Shown here: positions 5,028 to 5,041 of the stretch, one piece after another
Numbering within the stretch: the first letter of the stretch is position 1
How the letters are laid out: the number at the start of each line of letters is the position of its first letter
Assembly (NCBI GenBank): GCA_030147455.1
Contig: JASKZU010000106.1
Location: forward strand, 1 to 5,041
Direction of reading: 5' to 3'
Source: Planococcus sp. (in: firmicutes)
GTDB taxonomy: Bacteria > Bacillota > Bacilli > Bacillales_A > Planococcaceae
Length of the DNA stretch: 5,041 nt
The notes under the pieces: generated by a model
Told to the model about the DNA's origin: nothing
Database searches by the model: none
Seen by the model: the letters and a program-made list of their open reading frames with translations, nothing else
Made by a program: the position numbers and the translations under genes

Positions 5028-5041
5028 ACTTTCAACTTAAC

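Noticed and set aside
4900..5041. Possible riboswitch or T-box before the operon
   Set aside because: The best promoter leaves a leader of only about 20 nt, and I recognise no aptamer core or terminator/antiterminator pair.

Overview
This window looks like chromosomal DNA of a low-GC Gram-positive bacterium of the order Bacillales. The family Planococcaceae is a reasonable but unproven guess. The reasons are strong Shine-Dalgarno sites (AGGAGG, GGAGGTGA), very AT-rich intergenic DNA, classic hairpin-plus-U-tract terminators, Bacillales-like proteins, and a GC-rich dispersed repeat of a kind I remember from Bacillaceae and Planococcaceae genomes. Every supported gene lies on the minus strand, so transcription runs from right to left.

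Right to left: positions 4900-5041 are a non-coding promoter region. It has a sigma-A-like promoter, a 21-bp dyad lying inside that promoter, and a further palindrome upstream. Next comes a tight three-gene operon. It encodes a polytopic membrane protein that is probably a GltS-like carrier (4899-3706), an M20D-type amidohydrolase (3688-2510) and an M20 hydantoinase/carbamoylase or allantoate-amidohydrolase-type enzyme (2485-1202). The gaps between genes are 17 and 24 nt. A strong terminator (1152-1185) closes the operon. The simplest joint role is uptake of an N-substituted amino acid or similar amide, followed by hydrolysis in the cytoplasm to free amino acid, releasing carboxylate or ammonia. 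The exact substrate cannot be read from the sequence.

Left of the operon is a separate small gene for a 100-residue winged-helix DNA-binding protein (979-677). It has a GTG start, an excellent ribosome-binding site and a possible sigma-B-like promoter. It ends in two tandem terminators (640-672 and 610-639).

Beyond these lies a structured, non-coding, 60% GC element (about 418-608). The element is bracketed by two identical 32-bp copies of one terminator hairpin (301-332 and 640-671). Positions 12-300 are about 20% GC and non-coding, and carry several small dyads. At the extreme left edge, the first codons of another minus-strand gene appear behind a strong ribosome-binding site; its body is outside the window.

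The metabolic operon is readable from known families, although its substrate is open. The least explained part is the GC-rich element between the duplicated terminators, followed by the operator-like dyad in the operon promoter.
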